Assembly (NCBI GenBank): GCA_023389275.1
Contig: JAEWEN010000064.1
Coordinates: 44,793-108,792, forward strand
Source of the DNA: Bacillota bacterium
GTDB taxonomy: Bacteria > Bacillota > Clostridia > Clostridiales > Caloramatoraceae
Direction: 5' to 3'
Length of the DNA stretch: 64,000 bases
The notes beneath the pieces were generated by a model. The model worked only from the letters and a program-made list of their open reading frames with translations. It was not told where the DNA came from and made no database searches. Each line of letters begins with the position of its first letter. The first letter of the stretch is position 1. The position numbers were made by a program, and so were the translations under genes. This document shows, one piece after another, positions 56,516 through 64,000 of the stretch.

Positions 56516-58519
56516 TTATGAAATATTATTTACTTTTTCATAAAATTCTCTTAATACTTTTATATCACTAGTTTTATTTTTTATTGGAAGAGAATTAAAA
56601 ACAATTTCTTTATAAGATGAGTTATATAACTCACCAATTCTAGAGTCAAGTATACATACTATACCTTTATCATTATTTTTTCTAATAAGCCTTCCTACAC
56701 CTTGTCTTAACTTTGTTATCATTATAGGTGTTGCAACTTCTAGTAAAAAGTTATTTGAAATACTTTTCTTATATTCTAAAATAGGATCACTTGGAGGAAA
56801 AGGTAACTTAAATATAATAAGGTTTTCTAAAGCCTTTCCTGGGACATCTATACCTTCCCAAAAAGTACCTGTAGCTAACAATACTGAGTTAGTATCTTCC
56901 TTAAACATCTCAAGTATTTCATTTTGTGAAGACTCTTTTCTTTGCTTTAAAATATTAAAATTAAAATCTTTTGTTTTTAATATTTTATAAGTATCATTTA
57001 AATCATTTTTTGAAGTAAAAAGTATAAGTGATTTTCCATTTGATATTTTTAATAATTCAATTATTTTATCTGTAGCTTTTTTAATATAATCATCTCTGTT
57101 TAAAGTAGGATGAGGCATATTATCTGTATAAAAAAGCATAGTATTTTCTTTATATGGAAAAGGTGACGGTTTTGGTTGTGACAAATATCCTTTTTCAACT
57201 GGAAATCCTGTAGATTTAATAAAATATTCATATGATTCTTCTTCATTATTTCCTACTTTATTTGCAACTGTTGCAGATGTAAGTATAGTAGTTTTTAAGT
57301 TATCAAAAAATAGTCTTTTTATTTCACTATCTATTTCTTTAGGACATGATAATATATTTGTATATCTATCTTTCTCAAGCCAAAATAAATTATTAGTATT
57401 AATTTTTGTAATCCTTTCAAAAAATCTTTGAACATTTATTATTTCTTCAAGTGTTTCATCTAGTAAATTATCTCCTTGATAAATGCTAGCTAAATTATAT
57501 ATTTCTTTAAATAAAATATATAAATCCTTACAACTATCAATTATTTCACTTTTATTTATAAAAAATCTCTCAGTATCTTTATTAGCTTTAAGTTGATCTT
57601 TAATCTGAAAATCTAAAGCCTTAAAAAGACTTTTTAATATAGTATTTAATTTAAGTAATAATACTTTAAATCTATCTTTTGCTTCTTTTGTAGACAAATT
57701 ATTAAAAGCTTCTTTAGTAATTTTTTTAATATATTTTTCATTATATTTTTCTACTAAAGAATTCCTTACTTTTTCTTCCAAATTATGTGCTTCATCAATA
57801 ACTATTAAATCTATATCAGATGATATAAGTCCTTTATTATTATTTTTTAATTTTTGATAATGTACTGTTAAAAGATCTTGATTACAAATAATTATTCCTT
57901 TTGTATTTAACATTCTTTCTCTAAGTTCCATAAAAGCACAGTTTTTAAAATACTTACACTTACTGTGCTCTGTTGATTTTACATTTATACATTCCCAAAT
58001 CTCTTCATCTACGTCAATATTAATATCTTTTCTATCAGACTTTCCTATTTCTATATATTTATTTAAAATTTTAATTTCATCTGTGTATTCTCCCTTAAAG
58101 TTTTTAAAAAAGCTTTCTGATCTATTTTTACAAACAAAGTGTGTCATTCCCTTAGCTAAAACTATTTCTGGTTTGTGATTTATATAGTTAGATATTTTTC
58201 TAATATCCTTTATAAGCTGTTCTTGAAGAGCTATTGTTGAAGTTGCTATTAAAACAGGTTTTTTAAAAATCATATTGTAGTACATTAATGGAACAATATA
58301 TGCATATGATTTTCCTATTCCAACACCTGCTTCCACTATCATATGTTGTTTATCTTTTATAGAAGATACTATATCAAGTGCCATATCTTCTTGTCCTTCT
58401 CTTGATTCAAAGCCTAAATTTGGGACCTTTTTAATAAAAAAGTCCCATACTAAACTTTCTAACCTATTTAAATCATTATCTATATGTTTTTTTAATTTAT
58501 CTTCAATAAATATACTCAT
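56516..58519 (-). CDS. DinG/XPD-like ATP-dependent DNA helicase with Fe-S cluster
   Basis: 667-residue superfamily 2 helicase. Walker A EAGVGIGKS (63-71), DEAH box 242-245 (VIDEAHNLEE) and motif VI QGVGRLIR are complete. Four cysteines, C130, C177, C188 and C194, lie between motifs Ia and II, where XPD/DinG enzymes hold a [4Fe-4S] cluster. It would unwind 5'-tailed DNA and structures such as R-loops during repair. There is no N-terminal exonuclease domain as in Firmicute DinG fusions, so it is nearer to E. coli DinG/YoaA. Four bases separate it from the upstream MATE gene. Confidence 0.88.
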   Translation of the reverse strand: MSIFIEDKLKKHIDNDLNRLESLVWDFFIKKVPNLGFESREGQEDMALDIVSSIKDKQHMIVEAGVGIGKSYAYIVPLMYYNMIFKKPVLIATSTIALQEQLIKDIRKISNYINHKPEIVLAKGMTHFVCKNRSESFFKNFKGEYTDEIKILNKYIEIGKSDRKDINIDVDEEIWECINVKSTEHSKCKYFKNCAFMELRERMLNTKGIIICNQDLLTVHYQKLKNNNKGLISSDIDLIVIDEAHNLEEKVRNSLVEKYNEKYIKKITKEAFNNLSTKEAKDRFKVLLLKLNTILKSLFKALDFQIKDQLKANKDTERFFINKSEIIDSCKDLYILFKEIYNLASIYQGDNLLDETLEEIINVQRFFERITKINTNNLFWLEKDRYTNILSCPKEIDSEIKRLFFDNLKTTILTSATVANKVGNNEEESYEYFIKSTGFPVEKGYLSQPKPSPFPYKENTMLFYTDNMPHPTLNRDDYIKKATDKIIELLKISNGKSLILFTSKNDLNDTYKILKTKDFNFNILKQRKESSQNEILEMFKEDTNSVLLATGTFWEGIDVPGKALENLIIFKLPFPPSDPILEYKKSISNNFLLEVATPIMITKLRQGVGRLIRKNNDKGIVCILDSRIGELYNSSYKEIVFNSLPIKNKTSDIKVLREFYEKVNNIS

Positions 58520-58522
58520 TTT

Positions 58523-59866
58523 TTATCCTTTCAATTTTAAATTTTTAAATTCATTATACATGAAAACAAGTGATATTATAGATGCTAATCCATCTGAAAT
58601 AGCTTGTGAAATCCATACTCCGTTTAAACCTAAAAATCTTGGTAATATAAAAAGAAGTGGTATAAATATAATAACTTGTCTTAAAAGACTTAAAAACATA
58701 GATGATTTTGCCTCTCCTATAGACAGAAAATAATTTCCTCCTGTTATAGATATAGCAGATATAGGAAGCATAATAACATAAAGTTTTAATCCATTAATTG
58801 CTATGTTAATAAGATCCTCATCTTTATTAAAAAAAGATACTAAAATCTTAGGAAATGTAAAAGATAGTACCCACCCTATAATCAATATAAAAATAGCCCC
58901 TAATGTTCCTAATATATATGTTTTTCTAACTCTATCATACTTTTTAGCTCCATAATTAAATCCTATAATAGGTAGCATTCCTTGATTTATCCCAAATACG
59001 GCCATTAAAAATAACATTACAATAGAATTAATTGTAGTCATAGCACCTATAGCTAAATCTCCACCATATAACTTTAATGTATTATTTGCAGCTATTTGTA
59101 CTATACTTGTTGCTATTTGCATAGCAAAAGCTGAAGCTCCTATAAAAAATACTGGTTTAACTAAATCAATATTTAATCTAAAGTTTCTTTTTTTAAGCTT
59201 TACATTACTTTTTCCCACTGTATAATAAATTAACACCCAAACAGTTACTATACATTGGGATATTACCGTAGCTATTGCAGCACCTTTTATTCCCATATTA
59301 AAGGTAAATATAAATAAAGGATCCAAAATTATATTAGCTATACAACTAACTATTAAGGTTACTGCTGCAAGTCTTGGATTTCCATTTGCCCTTATTGTTG
59401 TATTTAGAGAAAACCCTAAAATATATGGTGTTACCCCTATAAGAATAATATCTATGTATTCGCTAGCATATGAAAGTGTTTCACTACTTGCTCCAAATAG
59501 TATTAAAAGACTATTTTTAAATATAAATCCTGTAAAAGTTATTAAAAGTCCAATAATAATAGCTAGTGTAAAAGCGTTTCCTAATTGCTTTTCTGCAAGA
59601 TTATATTTTCCTTCTCCAAGCCTTTTAGAAATAACAGCAGAACTACCTATTCCAACTAACATTTCAAATGCTATTATAACTGTTGAAATTGGCATAGTTA
59701 CCCCAACTCCTGTAATTGCAAGATATCCTATATTTTCAATATGTCCTATAAACATTCTGTCTACAGCATTATATAAAGCTACTACTAACATACCAACAAT
59801 TGCTGGAAGAGAGTACTTTATTAAAAGCTTTGCTATAGATTCTTTTTCTAAAAATCTATTTTCCAT
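58523..59866 (-). CDS. MATE-family exporter (second copy)
   Basis: 447 residues with twelve predicted helices in two MatE halves (ENRFLEKESIAKLLIKYSLPAIVGMLVVALYNAVDRMFIGHI; second half NAGASAFAMQIATS-like segment near 250). The start is ATG 59866, because AAGGAG lies 9-10 bases upstream; the longer frame starting at 59959 has no ribosome site. It is distantly related to the MATE protein at 18 kb and belongs to the MepA-like group that includes sodium-driven drug exporters. Probably co-transcribed with the helicase downstream. Confidence 0.88.
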   Translation of the reverse strand: MENRFLEKESIAKLLIKYSLPAIVGMLVVALYNAVDRMFIGHIENIGYLAITGVGVTMPISTVIIAFEMLVGIGSSAVISKRLGEGKYNLAEKQLGNAFTLAIIIGLLITFTGFIFKNSLLILFGASSETLSYASEYIDIILIGVTPYILGFSLNTTIRANGNPRLAAVTLIVSCIANIILDPLFIFTFNMGIKGAAIATVISQCIVTVWVLIYYTVGKSNVKLKKRNFRLNIDLVKPVFFIGASAFAMQIATSIVQIAANNTLKLYGGDLAIGAMTTINSIVMLFLMAVFGINQGMLPIIGFNYGAKKYDRVRKTYILGTLGAIFILIIGWVLSFTFPKILVSFFNKDEDLINIAINGLKLYVIMLPISAISITGGNYFLSIGEAKSSMFLSLLRQVIIFIPLLFILPRFLGLNGVWISQAISDGLASIISLVFMYNEFKNLKLKG

Positions 59867-59951
59867 TTTAAAAATTCTCCTTAGTATACATATAGTTCCT
59901 AAATAATTATGCACCATTAGTCTACATAACTCAACAATTATTCCATAAAAA

Positions 59952-59969
59952 AAGCTCACATATGTGAGC
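59952..59969 (-). terminator. Terminator of the third PHP gene
   Basis: Perfect 16-bp palindrome GCTCACATATGTGAGC followed by seven U residues on the minus strand. Confidence 0.85.
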
Positions 59970-60032
59970 CTTATATATTTTCTAACTATATCTACTTAAG
60001 AGATTATTTTTACTGGACAGTGATTTATAAAT

Positions 60033-60785
60033 TTACCACATTTTTTCTTTTAAATGATCTTTAACCACCTTTGCTGTAAAAACTTTAAGACTTAAACAAT
60101 TTGATATTTCTGTTGTAAAATCTCTACTTTTTATTCCTTCAATAAGATCATTAATAGTTGTAAACTCTTTTTTAAAACAAGTTTTTACACATCCTAATTG
60201 TATAGGATAGTGACTATCGCTTCCTGTTATATAAGGTATATTTAACTTATTTGATAAATCTGTTATCTCTGATTTAGCCTTTAACTCTCCTTTTTGAAAA
60301 ATATCTTTTCCATTTAGATCTATTGCATGTAGTCTTGATAAAATCTCATCCTTATGCTGAATAAGACTTTGAGATTTTCTTAAAGGATGACATCCTATCA
60401 TTAGACAATTATAATTCTCGCCTAATTTTATTAATCTTTCTAAAGGTATATAATTAGGTTTTTTTTCATATTTATCAAGAACTTTTCTTATTTCTAGTAT
60501 ATTATTTCTATTACCACAAACAATAACATGGCCTCCACCTTTTACATTAACCTCCATTCCTAAAAAAATTGAAAAATCATTGATTAAATATTTATCTCCT
60601 ACATATTCAAAGTTTCTTTCTAAATATTTATAAGCTTCTAAAATACACTTTGCATTAAAATGCTCACATAAAACGAATCCATTTAATCCATTTTCTTTTG
60701 CTACATCTACACTTTGTAAAAGAAGTTCTTTGCTAAACTTACATTTTTTACTTAAAATTCCGTGTACATGAAAATCAATATTCAC
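60033..60785 (-). CDS. PHP-domain protein
   Basis: 250 residues, third PHP protein in the window. Ligands are in IDFHVHGILSKKC (3-15), LCEHFN (~39), GMEVNVKGGGH (~75), GCHPLRK (~130) and TGSDSHYP (~187). Compared with the two other copies, motif II has E-H instead of D-H (VLCEHFNAK), and the protein resembles PHP histidinol-phosphatase-like hydrolases without known substrate. The start is GTG after GGGGGG. Monocistronic, with its own terminator. Confidence 0.82.
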   Translation of the reverse strand: MNIDFHVHGILSKKCKFSKELLLQSVDVAKENGLNGFVLCEHFNAKCILEAYKYLERNFEYVGDKYLINDFSIFLGMEVNVKGGGHVIVCGNRNNILEIRKVLDKYEKKPNYIPLERLIKLGENYNCLMIGCHPLRKSQSLIQHKDEILSRLHAIDLNGKDIFQKGELKAKSEITDLSNKLNIPYITGSDSHYPIQLGCVKTCFKKEFTTINDLIEGIKSRDFTTEISNCLSLKVFTAKVVKDHLKEKMW

Positions 60786-60863
60786 ATTGCCCCCCTATAA
60801 AACAAATACTTATACTTTAATATATTTAAGATACCTACAATTTATAAACAAATATTACATAAA

Positions 60864-61595
60864 CTATAAATTTTCTTTTATAAATCTAATCATACTGTCT
60901 TTATTTTCTTCTAATTGTTTATAACGGTGTGCATTTACTCCTGAAGGATGTGGAAATCCTTTTAATATTTTAAAGTTATGCAAAGCACCTTCTTTATCAA
61001 GTATACTTATTACTTCTTCAACTCCTTTTCCAAGAGGAATTATCAAAACATCTTTTAACATACTTATTTCATGTAAAAAATTCTCATATACATATTTCAT
61101 TAAAAATTCATTTTTATATATTTTAGGTGTATGTCCTGAATAGTTTTTATTATTTTGAAAAACAGGATAGGATACTAAAGAAGTAGTATGAATATATTTA
61201 TCCTCTCCATTAAATACATCTTCAAAACTTTTAACCCCTATTGCCTCATTTAATTTAATTTCATCAAACATTTGAATAATATTTTTCCTTATTCCACCAC
61301 TTAGTCGCCCTGCTAATTTACAAAGATATTTAATTCTTTCAATATCCATTTTTTCTTCTATACATTTTCTAGCCATTAATATTGAGTATGACATTTGCTG
61401 AAATCCTGGTGTAATACCAACAATTAAAATTTTTGCATTTTTATTTATGTATTCATTATGAGGAGTATAATATATTTTTAAATTTTTATATGAATCTATT
61501 AGAAAATCCTCAATAAACAAATCTTCCTTTGTATATTTTGTTTTTAACGGAAGATGTTTTATTTTCTCTATATAATCCTCTAATCTTTTTTTCAA
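60864..61595 (-). CDS. Uracil-DNA-glycosylase-fold protein of uncertain specificity
   Basis: 243 residues. Motif 1 is G60-I-T-P63-G64 (IVGITPGFQQMS), in the place of the GxDP water-activating loop, and motif 2 is H216-P217-S218-G219 (KGFPHPSGVNAHR), the UDG-superfamily DNA-intercalation loop. No cysteines are positioned for an Fe-S cluster, so it is not family 4 or 5. The conserved aspartate of motif 1 is replaced by threonine, so classical uracil removal is doubtful. TTG start with GAGGTGATT upstream. The protein is probably a base-excision enzyme or a relative that has lost it. Confidence 0.72.
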   Translation of the reverse strand: MKKRLEDYIEKIKHLPLKTKYTKEDLFIEDFLIDSYKNLKIYYTPHNEYINKNAKILIVGITPGFQQMSYSILMARKCIEEKMDIERIKYLCKLAGRLSGGIRKNIIQMFDEIKLNEAIGVKSFEDVFNGEDKYIHTTSLVSYPVFQNNKNYSGHTPKIYKNEFLMKYVYENFLHEISMLKDVLIIPLGKGVEEVISILDKEGALHNFKILKGFPHPSGVNAHRYKQLEENKDSMIRFIKENL

Positions 61596-61682
61596 AAAAT
61601 CACCTCAAAATCATCTTTAATTTAATACTATTGTAACAATGTAAAATTTTTTATATACTAGTATATTATTACGGAGGTTTTT

Positions 61683-62132
61683 ATGAATAATATATTGCAT
61701 AATCTTAAACTTACCATTGAAAGCGACTTAACTAAAAAACTATTAGATGAAAAAGTTAGAGAACTAGTATTTTTAGATAATTATAAAATGAACTTTAATA
61801 ATAGTATAGAAAAAGAATTTACTAATACTAAAACAGAGGAAAAACTTATAATATATAACTATAGCTCACAACACTATGTTACTCTTTTAAAAGAGTTAGA
61901 ATGTTATTGGAAAAGTATTAAAAACTCTACGTATCAAATATTTTTAAATTCTAATAAAGATATTCTATCAAAAATCTATAATATTAATAATTGGGATTTT
62001 GCAAACGACATTCTTATTAACACCAACTTAGGAGATTATATTTGTAATAAAAGTAATAGTTATTATAGTAATTATATAAAAAGTCCATTAAAGCAAATAA
62101 TAATATTAGAAAATAAAAAAGAGTCTAAGTGA
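61683..62132 (+). CDS. Unknown protein (149 aa)
   Basis: I do not recognise it. It is soluble, rich in Asn, Lys and Tyr, with no signal peptide and an early helix (LHNLKLTIESDLTKKLLDEKVRELV), then a mixed region (QHYVTLLKELECYWKSIKNSTYQIF). GGAGG six bases before the ATG is strong, so it is real. Its stop codon TGA is inside the terminator hairpin shared with the convergent unknown gene. The plus strand is unusual in this part of the window. Confidence 0.6.
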   Translation: MNNILHNLKLTIESDLTKKLLDEKVRELVFLDNYKMNFNNSIEKEFTNTKTEEKLIIYNYSSQHYVTLLKELECYWKSIKNSTYQIFLNSNKDILSKIYNINNWDFANDILINTNLGDYICNKSNSYYSNYIKSPLKQIIILENKKESK

Positions 62133-62140
62133 CTCTTTTT
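62116..62140. terminator. Terminator overlapping the end of the 149-aa unknown gene
   Basis: 10-bp stem AAAAAGAGTC with a 5-base loop; the plus-strand stop TGA lies at the loop-stem boundary, U-tract follows. Confidence 0.85.
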
Positions 62141-62148
62141 AACTATAT

Positions 62149-62658
62149 TTAAATATTAAAGTTATTAAAAATATTTTTATCTTTTAAATCATCAATTTCT
62201 TTTTCATAAAACAAAGGAAACTTATAGTTATAATTTCCCCAAATTGTTAAAGGATATTTTATAAAGTAAAAGCTTACAAAAAATATTTCTTTTACTGAAA
62301 GCCTTACTAAAAACTCTATTATGCTCTCATCTTTAACTAAAAAATAATTTGAACAAGGTTTTGAATTTTTAATATCTTCAAGTATTAATTTATCACCATA
62401 ATCTAATTCATTATATAGGTTTTTATATTCTTCATCATCTAATTTAGATAAGTAAAAATCTATTATTAAATTTTTGTCATTTAAATAGTATAAATCCTTA
62501 ATAAGCTTAGTATAATCATTTTCTATGTCTTTAATACTTCTAGATATAGGCCTTAGCATAATGCTTTTATAAATGTTAAATCCTTCTAATACATTATTAA
62601 TTTTTATACTAACACTACTTTCAAAATCCTTTTGGGTTATTTCTAACAAACTGTTCAT
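62149..62658 (-). CDS. Unknown protein (169 aa)
   Basis: I do not recognise it. Acidic and helical (NNVLEGFNIYKSI, DIENDYTKLIKDLYYLNDKN, LDDEEYKNLYNELD), with a hydrophobic stretch EIFFVSFYFIKYPLTIWG near 124-141 that could be a buried helix or a membrane-contacting segment. No motif for metal or nucleotide. It is followed on the same strand by the C-GCAxxG-C-C gene upstream at 15 bases, so the two may be co-transcribed. Confidence 0.6.
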   Translation of the reverse strand: MNSLLEITQKDFESSVSIKINNVLEGFNIYKSIMLRPISRSIKDIENDYTKLIKDLYYLNDKNLIIDFYLSKLDDEEYKNLYNELDYGDKLILEDIKNSKPCSNYFLVKDESIIEFLVRLSVKEIFFVSFYFIKYPLTIWGNYNYKFPLFYEKEIDDLKDKNIFNNFNI

Positions 62659-62672
62659 TTATATAACCACCT

Positions 62673-63095
62673 TTATTTTATTTTTAGGTCTTCTAATATA
62701 TCAACAGCACTATTTATAAGTTTAGGACAAACTTTCTCAAATAAATTTTTATCCATAATATCTTTAAATTCACTTTCTTTAGAAATATCATATCCTAAAA
62801 GATCCCTACAGTCTAAAGACTTATTTTTTTCTTTAAATTTCCCTTGAAATTCTTTAGTTATACTATCTATTGGAACTTCACTTGAAATGTCCCCATATTT
62901 TAGTCCTAAAACCATTAAAGCTCCTGTTACAGCTCCACATACATTTCCACTATTCATTCCTCCGCCAAATGATGAAGCTATTTTAAGTGCATCTTTTTCA
63001 TTAACTCCTAGCTCATCAGAAAATGCTGCTAAAACAGACTGGCTACAGTTATACCCCATATTAAAGTATTTAAATGCTTTTTCTTTTTTACTCAT
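62673..63095 (-). CDS. C_GCAxxG_C_C family redox/metal protein
   Basis: 140 residues from ATG 63095; a GTG two codons earlier is possible. The family pattern is C17 (MGYNCSQSVLAAF), C53-GAVTG (GGGMNSGNVCGAVTGALMVLG), C96 (DCRDLLG) and C123 (KVCPKL). These are small cysteine proteins widespread in anaerobes and proposed to bind a metal or Fe-S cluster, with no assigned reaction. Homologues often start NRKEKAIEYF..GYNCAQAV, which supports this start. Likely first gene of a two-gene unit with the 169-aa unknown. Confidence 0.85.
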   Translation of the reverse strand: MSKKEKAFKYFNMGYNCSQSVLAAFSDELGVNEKDALKIASSFGGGMNSGNVCGAVTGALMVLGLKYGDISSEVPIDSITKEFQGKFKEKNKSLDCRDLLGYDISKESEFKDIMDKNLFEKVCPKLINSAVDILEDLKIK

Positions 63096-63151
63096 ATACA
63101 CATCACTCTTTCATAATATTAGAAATTTATACTTTCTGATATTATTATATC

Positions 63152-63188
63152 AAAATGAGACTACCCTAAAATAGGATAGTCTCATTTT
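63152..63188 (-). terminator. Terminator of selO
   Basis: 12-bp stem AAAATGAGACTA with its complement, extended partly into the loop; the selO stop lies within the arm. U-rich sequence follows. Confidence 0.8.
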
Positions 63189-64000
63189 ATGTCCCACAAT
63201 ATGTTTTGTAAGGTGTTAAACACTTAGGTAAAACTGAATACTCTTCTTGCTCTTTAGAATACTCAAAGGGATTAGAAATAACTTTAATAAGCTTTTCAAA
63301 AGGAGCATAATCTCCCTTATCTGCTGCATCTATTACTTCTTCTACTCTATGATTTCTTGGAATAACTGCTGGATTAGATTGTTTCATAAGATTATATACT
63401 AAATCTTTATTTTCTGACTGTCTATCTAATCTTTCTTGCCAGATAATATACCAATTTTTAAATTCTATACTATTAAACATATCTTTATCTAATTTGTTAG
63501 TAGTTAATGATTTAAATGTATTTGTGTAATCTTCATTATATTTTTGTATTATATTTAGCAAATTCTCTATAATGGATTTATCATTTTCCTCTTTATTAAA
63601 TAATCCAAGCTTTTCTCTCATATTTTTTAACCAGCTTAATTCATATTCTTTAGGAAAATTATTAATAATATTTTGTGCTATTTTTACAGCCTCATTTAAG
63701 TTTTCATGTATTAAAGGAAGAAGTGTCTCTGCAAACCTTGATAAATTCCAATTGGCTATTACTGGTTGATTTTTATAAGCATAACGCCCATTAACATCAA
63801 TTGAACTAAACACAGTACTTGGATTATAAACATCCATAAATGCACAAGGTCCATAATCAATGGCTTCTCCACTAATAGTCATATTGTCTGTGTTCATAAC
63901 GCCATGTATAAACCCTACAGCTTGCCATTTTGAAACAAGACTTGCATGTGTTTTCATTACTTCATTTAAAAAATTAATATATTTTTCACTATCATCATTT
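63187..64000 (-). CDS. selO: SelO/YdiU (UPF0061) protein AMPylase, C-terminal part
   Basis: Partial: the open frame continues past the right edge, so only the last ~271 residues are visible. [36 protein letters not shown] is the catalytic and metal-binding core (HGVMNTDN with the N and D of the pseudokinase active site), and [18 protein letters not shown] and the final YKTYCGT complete the family pattern. SelO transfers AMP from ATP to proteins. The penultimate-region cysteine replaces the selenocysteine found in animals, as is usual in bacteria. Confidence 0.9.
   Translation of the reverse strand, partial: NDDSEKYINFLNEVMKTHASLVSKWQAVGFIHGVMNTDNMTISGEAIDYGPCAFMDVYNPSTVFSSIDVNGRYAYKNQPVIANWNLSRFAETLLPLIHENLNEAVKIAQNIINNFPKEYELSWLKNMREKLGLFNKEENDKSIIENLLNIIQKYNEDYTNTFKSLTTNKLDKDMFNSIEFKNWYIIWQERLDRQSENKDLVYNLMKQSNPAVIPRNHRVEEVIDAADKGDYAPFEKLIKVISNPFEYSKEQEEYSVLPKCLTPYKTYCGT

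Noticed and set aside
59867..59959. N-terminal extension of the second MATE protein
   Set aside because: The extra 31 residues have no ribosome site and do not look like MATE sequence.
1..64000. CRISPR arrays, insertion sequences, prophage, tRNA or rRNA genes
   Set aside because: No direct-repeat arrays, transposase, integrase or structural phage genes were seen, and no clover-leaf or rRNA core sequences were recognised by eye.

Overview
The window is strongly AT-rich chromosomal DNA from a spore-forming anaerobic Firmicute, most likely a Clostridium in the strict sense. The evidence is AAGGAGG-type ribosome binding sites, a T-box leader, spore coat genes cotJABC, RNase J, a CheV coupling protein, a 2-hydroxyacyl-CoA dehydratase activase and a KamA-type radical SAM enzyme. 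I see no rRNA, tRNA, CRISPR array, insertion sequence or prophage. About five sixths of the genes lie on the minus strand. Nearly every transcription unit ends in an AT-rich hairpin with a U-tract, several of which contain the stop codon. The species call is inference.

Layout. 1-3 kb: phosphate ABC transporter pstS-pstC-pstA-pstB (pstB runs off the left edge). 3-6.5 kb: a PHP phosphoesterase and a RavA/ViaA-like MoxR ATPase plus VWA pair. 6.7-14 kb: fused homocysteine methyltransferase/methylene-THF reductase, DAHP synthase, RNase Z, CheV (with a sigma-D-like promoter), a secreted DUF1002 protein and a cysteine desulfurase-like enzyme. 14.2-18.2 kb (plus strand): a compact polyamine operon, speD, a speA-speE fusion and speB, which encodes all steps from arginine to spermidine. 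18.2-24.6 kb: a MATE exporter with a DUF368 lipid carrier translocase, and an FtsX-type ABC exporter. 24.6-31 kb: a DUF1846 protein, 2-isopropylmalate synthase under a leucine T-box, a PHP phosphatase and RNase J. 30.9-42.3 kb: a KamA-like radical SAM protein, then a possible TetR / dehydratase activase / FecCD-type transporter operon, and a YhgE/Pip membrane protein whose promoter carries an operator similar to the one in front of the TetR gene. 42.4-48 kb: an amino-acid antiporter, a CmpB-type membrane protein, a ferritin-like protein, an SDR oxidoreductase, cotJABC and the manganese exporter MntP behind a yybP-ykoY-type manganese riboswitch. 48-64 kb: a DUF815 ATPase, a FUSC transporter, a pentapeptide repeat protein, a ComEC-like hydrolase, 8-oxoguanine deaminase with a GntR regulator and paired operators, a receptor-like protein lacking its signalling domain, a DinG-type helicase, a second MATE exporter, a third PHP protein, a uracil-DNA-glycosylase-fold protein, small unknowns and the C-terminal part of SelO.

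The most notable points are: (1) the in-frame fusion of arginine decarboxylase and spermidine synthase at residue 492, which keeps a strong internal Shine-Dalgarno and ATG, as if a stop codon was recently lost; (2) a KamA-family enzyme in which both lysine-recognition aspartates are gone, so its substrate is probably not lysine; (3) matching palindromes at the TetR and YhgE/Pip promoters; (4) twin ACTAGT-centred operators around the GntR/8-oxoguanine deaminase promoter; (5) a sigma-D-like promoter for cheV. No clearly new multi-gene system was found; most of the window is ordinary clostridial core genome.
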